A DNA stretch of 7,363 bases, taken from assembly GCA_020052115.1 (NCBI GenBank), contig JAGVPR010000389.1, positions 1-7,363 on the forward strand, read 5' to 3'. This document shows, piece after piece, positions 4,777 through 7,363 of this stretch (position 1 is its first letter; the number at the start of each line of letters is the position of its first letter). The notes beneath the pieces are model-generated. The model was not told the origin of the DNA and searched no databases. It saw nothing but the letters and a program-made list of their open reading frames with translations. Both the position numbers and the translations under genes were made by a program. Source of the DNA: Candidatus Eiseniibacteriota bacterium (GTDB taxonomy: Bacteria; Eisenbacteria; RBG-16-71-46; JAGVPR01).

Positions 4777-7116
4777 TCATAGAGCCAGCAAGGCCGAGAG
4801 CGCGCGCGAAGCGCGATCTATCTTCCGGTAGGTCGGAATTCCATTTCGCTGAAGCATGATCACGAAGTCGTCGTAGAGCCGCCCGGAGTCCACGGAAACC
4901 GCGATCGGCTTCGTCGTGTTGCCGAAGAGCCGGATGATCTCCGCGGGCAGCGAGCGCGACCCGAAGATGTTCTCCGAATGCCGCCCCGCCAGATCCGGCG
5001 CGAGGTTGTCGAGCGCCGGCGTCACCGGCACCGGCGAGATGAGAAGCGCATCCACGTTCGGATCCTCGAGCATCGCCTCGGCGGCCGCGATGAACTCCGG
5101 CGTGCCGGCCATCGGCGTCGCATCAATCGGATTGTCCGCGTGCGCGATGCCCGGCAGGACCTCGGCGAGGCGCGCGCGCGTCTTTTCGGTGAGGGCGCCG
5201 AGCTTCAGATTGAACAAACGGTCGAGGACCGATGTGCACTCGAAGCCCGCGTTGGAGATGATGCCGACGCGCCGACCGACCTCCGCGCCGCCCTCGGAAT
5301 GCGCATGCGTGCCCCACGAGGGCCCGCTCATCGTCTCGCCGCGGCGGGCGCCGCCCGCCGGGATGCGATCCCAGAGCATGGTGAAGACTTTCGCGTAGTC
5401 CTCGAACATGTTGAGCGTGTCGGCGACGACGATGCCGGCCTGATACATGAGGCAGCGCGCGACGGCGTAGTCGCCGGCAAGCGAGGCAGTGTGACTGCGC
5501 GCCGCCATCGCGCCGAGGGCGGTCTTTCCGCTCTTGAAGGCGATGACCCGCTTGCCCCGCTCGCGCAGCTCCCGAGCGAGCTTCAAGAACCGGTCGCCGT
5601 CGAGCGGCTTGAATCCCTCCACGTAGCACGCGATGACCTTCACGTCGTCTTCGCCGAGGAGATACTCGAGGAAATCCGACACGGTCAGATCCATCTGGTT
5701 CCCATAGGAGATCGAAGCGCGCGGAAAGATGATGCCGTCGAGGTTGCTCGTGAGCGACACGAGATAGGCGCCGCTCTGGCTCACCGCGACGAATCGGTCC
5801 CCAGGCGCATCATGAAACGGCAGCTTGTACTGCGGCAGGAAGAACGTGTTGTATTGCCGCTTCGAGACGATGCCCAGGCAGTTGCCGCCGACGAGCACCG
5901 GGCCCCCGCCCTCGTGAGCGCGCGAGGCCTCGAGCGCGCCGATGATCTCCGTCTCGAGCCCCTCGCGACCCGTCTCCGCAAAGCCGCCGGGAATGAGGAT
6001 GATCGAGGAGGCGAGGTCCTTCTCGCAAATCTCGCGGATCGAATCGCGCGCCCCTTCGGCCGGGATCGCCACCACCGCGAGATCCACCTTCTCGGGCAGA
6101 TCCTCGAGCCGCCTGAGGCACGGGATGCCGTCGATCGCCTCATCCTTCGGGTGCACGGCGTACACGTGCCCGTACGTGGGGCCCTCACCGGCCTTCAAGT
6201 TGCGAAGGATGATCCGCCCCGGGTTCATCCCCTTCCCCGACGCGCCCAGCACCACGGCGCTCTTCGGTTCGAGAAGGTTCTTGATCTTTCGGAGCGGCCG
6301 GTGCGGGCGGTTGACCTTCGCGGTCGAAAACCGGCCGACGCCGTCCACCGCGACCCAGCGACCGTCGGCGGTGAGGAGCATCGGGTTCATCTCCAGCTCC
6401 TCGATCGTGAATTCCGATCGAGCACCGTCACGAGCCGGCCCGAACTCGATCGCGATCCTGCCGAGCGCCTCACAGTGCGCCGCGGTCCGCTCGAGATCGA
6501 GCGGCGGCTCGGCATGCAGACGACTCGGCCGGAACAGCAGCCCGAGCGCCGGAAGCTCGGAGATGAGCTGCTGGATCCCCTCGCGCACCGCACCTGGTGT
6601 GAAGATCGCCGTCGAGGTGCCGAAGGAGAAGCGCCCGTACCACTCGGTGAGCACGCCGCCCAAGCCGAGTACGATCACCGAGCCGAAGGACGGATCCTGT
6701 TTGACCGAAAGAAGCAGCTCCGAGGCAAGGCCGACGCTTCGCGCCGGGACCTTCTCGAGCACGAGAATCCCGCGGCGATCGGCACCCGGGACTCGGCGCC
6801 CCGTCTCTTGCCAGATCCCGCGCGCCCTCTCGAGAACCGCATCCGGATCGCGCCGGCAGAACGCAAGGCCTCCGACGTCCGTTTTGTGCAGGATCTGAGG
6901 GGAGACGATCTTGAGAACGGCATCGTCCGAAGGAAGATCGGCGAGGAATCGCCGGATCTCATCCGGGAGCGCCGCGCCGGGCGCGCCGGTCCAGAAGCGA
7001 TGGCGCGGCACATCAATCCCGGCTTCGGCGAGGATCGCGTAGACTTCGTGCTCGAGTAACGAGAAGCGGCCCTTCGTGCGCGCCGCCTCGAGGATCCGCT
7101 CGATCGACTCCCTCAT
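4777..7116 (-). CDS. NDP-forming acyl-CoA synthetase (acetate-CoA ligase family), beta-alpha fusion
   Basis: A 779-residue cytoplasmic enzyme that should interconvert acyl-CoA plus NDP and phosphate with acid plus CoA and NTP; the acid is not predictable. Residues about 1-265 are an ATP-grasp_5 (beta) half: KIVSPQILHKTDVGG (69-83) with His77, LGLGGVLTEWYG (150-161) and ELEMNP (240-245) with likely metal ligands Glu242 and Asn244. Residues about 280-415 are the CoA-binding Rossmann domain (VVLGASGKG 288-296, IPGGFAETGREG 375-386, GGNCLG 410-415). Residues about 440-779 are two succinyl-CoA-ligase-like domains with SQSGAY (446-451), catalytic SHTASLAGD (541-549, phospho-His542) and SNAGFE (621-626). 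The usual fused proteins run alpha then beta; this one is reversed. About 25 extra residues (588-613) precede SNAGFE. No GNAT domain is present. The ATG has GGGAGGGGG 5 nt upstream. Confidence 0.9.
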   Translation of the reverse strand: MRESIERILEAARTKGRFSLLEHEVYAILAEAGIDVPRHRFWTGAPGAALPDEIRRFLADLPSDDAVLKIVSPQILHKTDVGGLAFCRRDPDAVLERARGIWQETGRRVPGADRRGILVLEKVPARSVGLASELLLSVKQDPSFGSVIVLGLGGVLTEWYGRFSFGTSTAIFTPGAVREGIQQLISELPALGLLFRPSRLHAEPPLDLERTAAHCEALGRIAIEFGPARDGARSEFTIEELEMNPMLLTADGRWVAVDGVGRFSTAKVNRPHRPLRKIKNLLEPKSAVVLGASGKGMNPGRIILRNLKAGEGPTYGHVYAVHPKDEAIDGIPCLRRLEDLPEKVDLAVVAIPAEGARDSIREICEKDLASSIILIPGGFAETGREGLETEIIGALEASRAHEGGGPVLVGGNCLGIVSKRQYNTFFLPQYKLPFHDAPGDRFVAVSQSGAYLVSLTSNLDGIIFPRASISYGNQMDLTVSDFLEYLLGEDDVKVIACYVEGFKPLDGDRFLKLARELRERGKRVIAFKSGKTALGAMAARSHTASLAGDYAVARCLMYQAGIVVADTLNMFEDYAKVFTMLWDRIPAGGARRGETMSGPSWGTHAHSEGGAEVGRRVGIISNAGFECTSVLDRLFNLKLGALTEKTRARLAEVLPGIAHADNPIDATPMAGTPEFIAAAEAMLEDPNVDALLISPVPVTPALDNLAPDLAGRHSENIFGSRSLPAEIIRLFGNTTKPIAVSVDSGRLYDDFVIMLQRNGIPTYRKIDRASRALSALLAL
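5342..5360. repeat. GC-rich inverted repeat within the CoA ligase gene
   Basis: CGGCGGG, 5-nt spacer CGCCG, CCCGCCG forms a perfect 7-bp stem. It falls in the codons of the extra segment (AGGARRG) that precedes SNAGFE in the ligase. It may be a chance product of GC-rich Ala/Gly/Arg codons. Confidence 0.35.
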
Positions 7117-7121
7117 GACCG

Positions 7122-7130
7122 CCCCCTCCC
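7122..7130 (-). promoter_or_regulatory. Ribosome binding site of the CoA ligase gene
   Basis: On the minus strand GGGAGGGGG ends 5 nt before the ATG at 7116. No other in-frame start with a comparable site is seen, which fixes the N-terminus at MRESIER. Confidence 0.7.
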
Positions 7131-7169
7131 CGATGGATCATCGCGGCAGACCCGCCGCGGCTCCGGGCG

Positions 7170-7199
7170 AGAATACTCCATCGCGGAGTGAGGCGCCAA
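7170..7199 (-). promoter_or_regulatory. Weak promoter-like element before the CoA ligase
   Basis: On the minus strand TTGGCG (7199-7194) and TATTCT (7175-7170) are separated by 18 nt, each matching four of six consensus bases. The start point would be near 7163, with a leader of about 47 nt. The -35 part lies inside a GGCGCC hairpin arm, so the match may be accidental. Confidence 0.28.
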
Positions 7200-7221
7200 C
7201 GGCGCCGCGGGTGGACCCGCG
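7192..7221 (-). terminator. Two adjacent hairpins after the FlgD-like tail gene, possible terminator
   Basis: Four nt after the minus-strand TAG, CGCGGG-TCCA-CCCGCG (7221-7206) forms a 6-bp stem with a tetraloop. It is followed directly by GGCGCC-GTT-GGCGCC (7206-7192). There is no T-run, so an intrinsic terminator of the classic kind is not shown. The hairpins could also protect the 3' end of the message. Confidence 0.35.
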
Positions 7222-7224
7222 CCC

Positions 7225-7363
7225 CTATGGAACGATGTGCACCTTCCGCGCGATGGAGCGATCGCCGCTCGTGAGGCGCACGAAGTAGACACCCGCGGGC
7301 ACGCGCCTTCCGAGCGCGTCGAGACCGTTCCAGCGCACGGCGCCACTGCCGGAGCGCCCGCGC
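7225..7363 (-). CDS. C-terminal end of a secreted protein with a FlgD-Ig-like/type IX-like sorting tail (partial)
   Basis: The last 45 codons of a gene entering from the right edge, ending in TAG at 7227-7225. The peptide runs ...SGAVRWNGLDALGRRVPAG, then VYFVRLTSGDRSIARKVHIVP. The W-(N/D)-G-x-D-x-x-G-x-x-V-x-x-G-(V/I)-Y-x-x-x-L pattern followed by a short basic beta-strand is the FlgD immunoglobulin-like domain / C-terminal secretion-tail signature. It is common at the end of large exported enzymes and adhesins in FCB-group and Eisenbacteria-like genomes. It suggests an exported product, but the main body lies outside the window, so its activity is unknown. It is on the same strand as the CoA ligase and ends 108 nt before it; hairpins in the gap argue for separate transcription. 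Confidence 0.8.
   Translation of the reverse strand, partial: RGRSGSGAVRWNGLDALGRRVPAGVYFVRLTSGDRSIARKVHIVP

Noticed and set aside
5167..5176. Alternating CG run in the CoA ligase gene as a structural or Z-DNA element
   Set aside because: It is explained by Arg and Ala codons in an ordinary coding stretch and is too short to claim more.
4978..7059. Plus-strand open frame of 693 codons antisense to the CoA ligase
   Set aside because: Its product is crowded with Arg, Glu, Asp and His and lacks any domain pattern, while the opposite strand encodes a complete enzyme with both catalytic histidines. Long stop-free antisense frames are expected at this GC content.

Overview
The window is GC-rich, densely coded bacterial DNA. 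It carries FN3-plus-TolB-propeller lipoproteins with the WTAPGDDG type of FN3 repeat, and a FlgD-Ig/sorting-tail-like C-terminus. That mix is typical of Candidatus Eisenbacteria and related FCB-superphylum or Gemmatimonadota-like environmental genomes. The taxonomic placement is inferred from gene style, not from a marker gene. I see no rRNA, tRNA, CRISPR array, insertion sequence or phage gene.

Left part (1-1524, + strand): the end of a gene cluster for a periplasmic type II DMSO-reductase-family molybdoenzyme. A truncated upstream reading frame with a four-cysteine tail (3-194) overlaps a secreted heme-b subunit of the EbdC/DdhC type (185-910). That gene overlaps by 4 nt a TorD/NarJ-type assembly chaperone (907-1524). 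The catalytic Mo subunit and Fe-S subunit should lie just outside the left edge, so the substrate cannot be read from this window. The C-then-D order matches the ebdABCD arrangement.

Middle (1525-4755, + strand): a promoter-like element (TTGACC, 18 nt, TACGAT) with a 12-bp palindrome at the expected start point precedes two tandem paralogous lipoprotein genes. Each encodes 517 aa: a lipobox, two FN3 domains, and a six-bladed TolB/PD40-like propeller. They are 22 nt apart and probably co-transcribed. They look like an anciently duplicated pair of envelope lipoproteins with conserved frames and diverged blade faces. Ligands are unknown.

Right part (4777-7363, - strand): a convergent gene for an NDP-forming acyl-CoA synthetase with its ATP-grasp (beta) half first and its CoA-binding/ligase (alpha) half second, and with both phosphoryl-transfer histidines present. 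It starts 108 nt after the end of a truncated gene whose last 45 residues are a FlgD-like/secretion-tail domain. Two adjacent hairpins and a weak promoter-like element lie in that gap.

The three blocks show no obvious shared pathway. The least explained items are the Cys-rich tail, the twin lipoproteins and the domain order of the CoA ligase.
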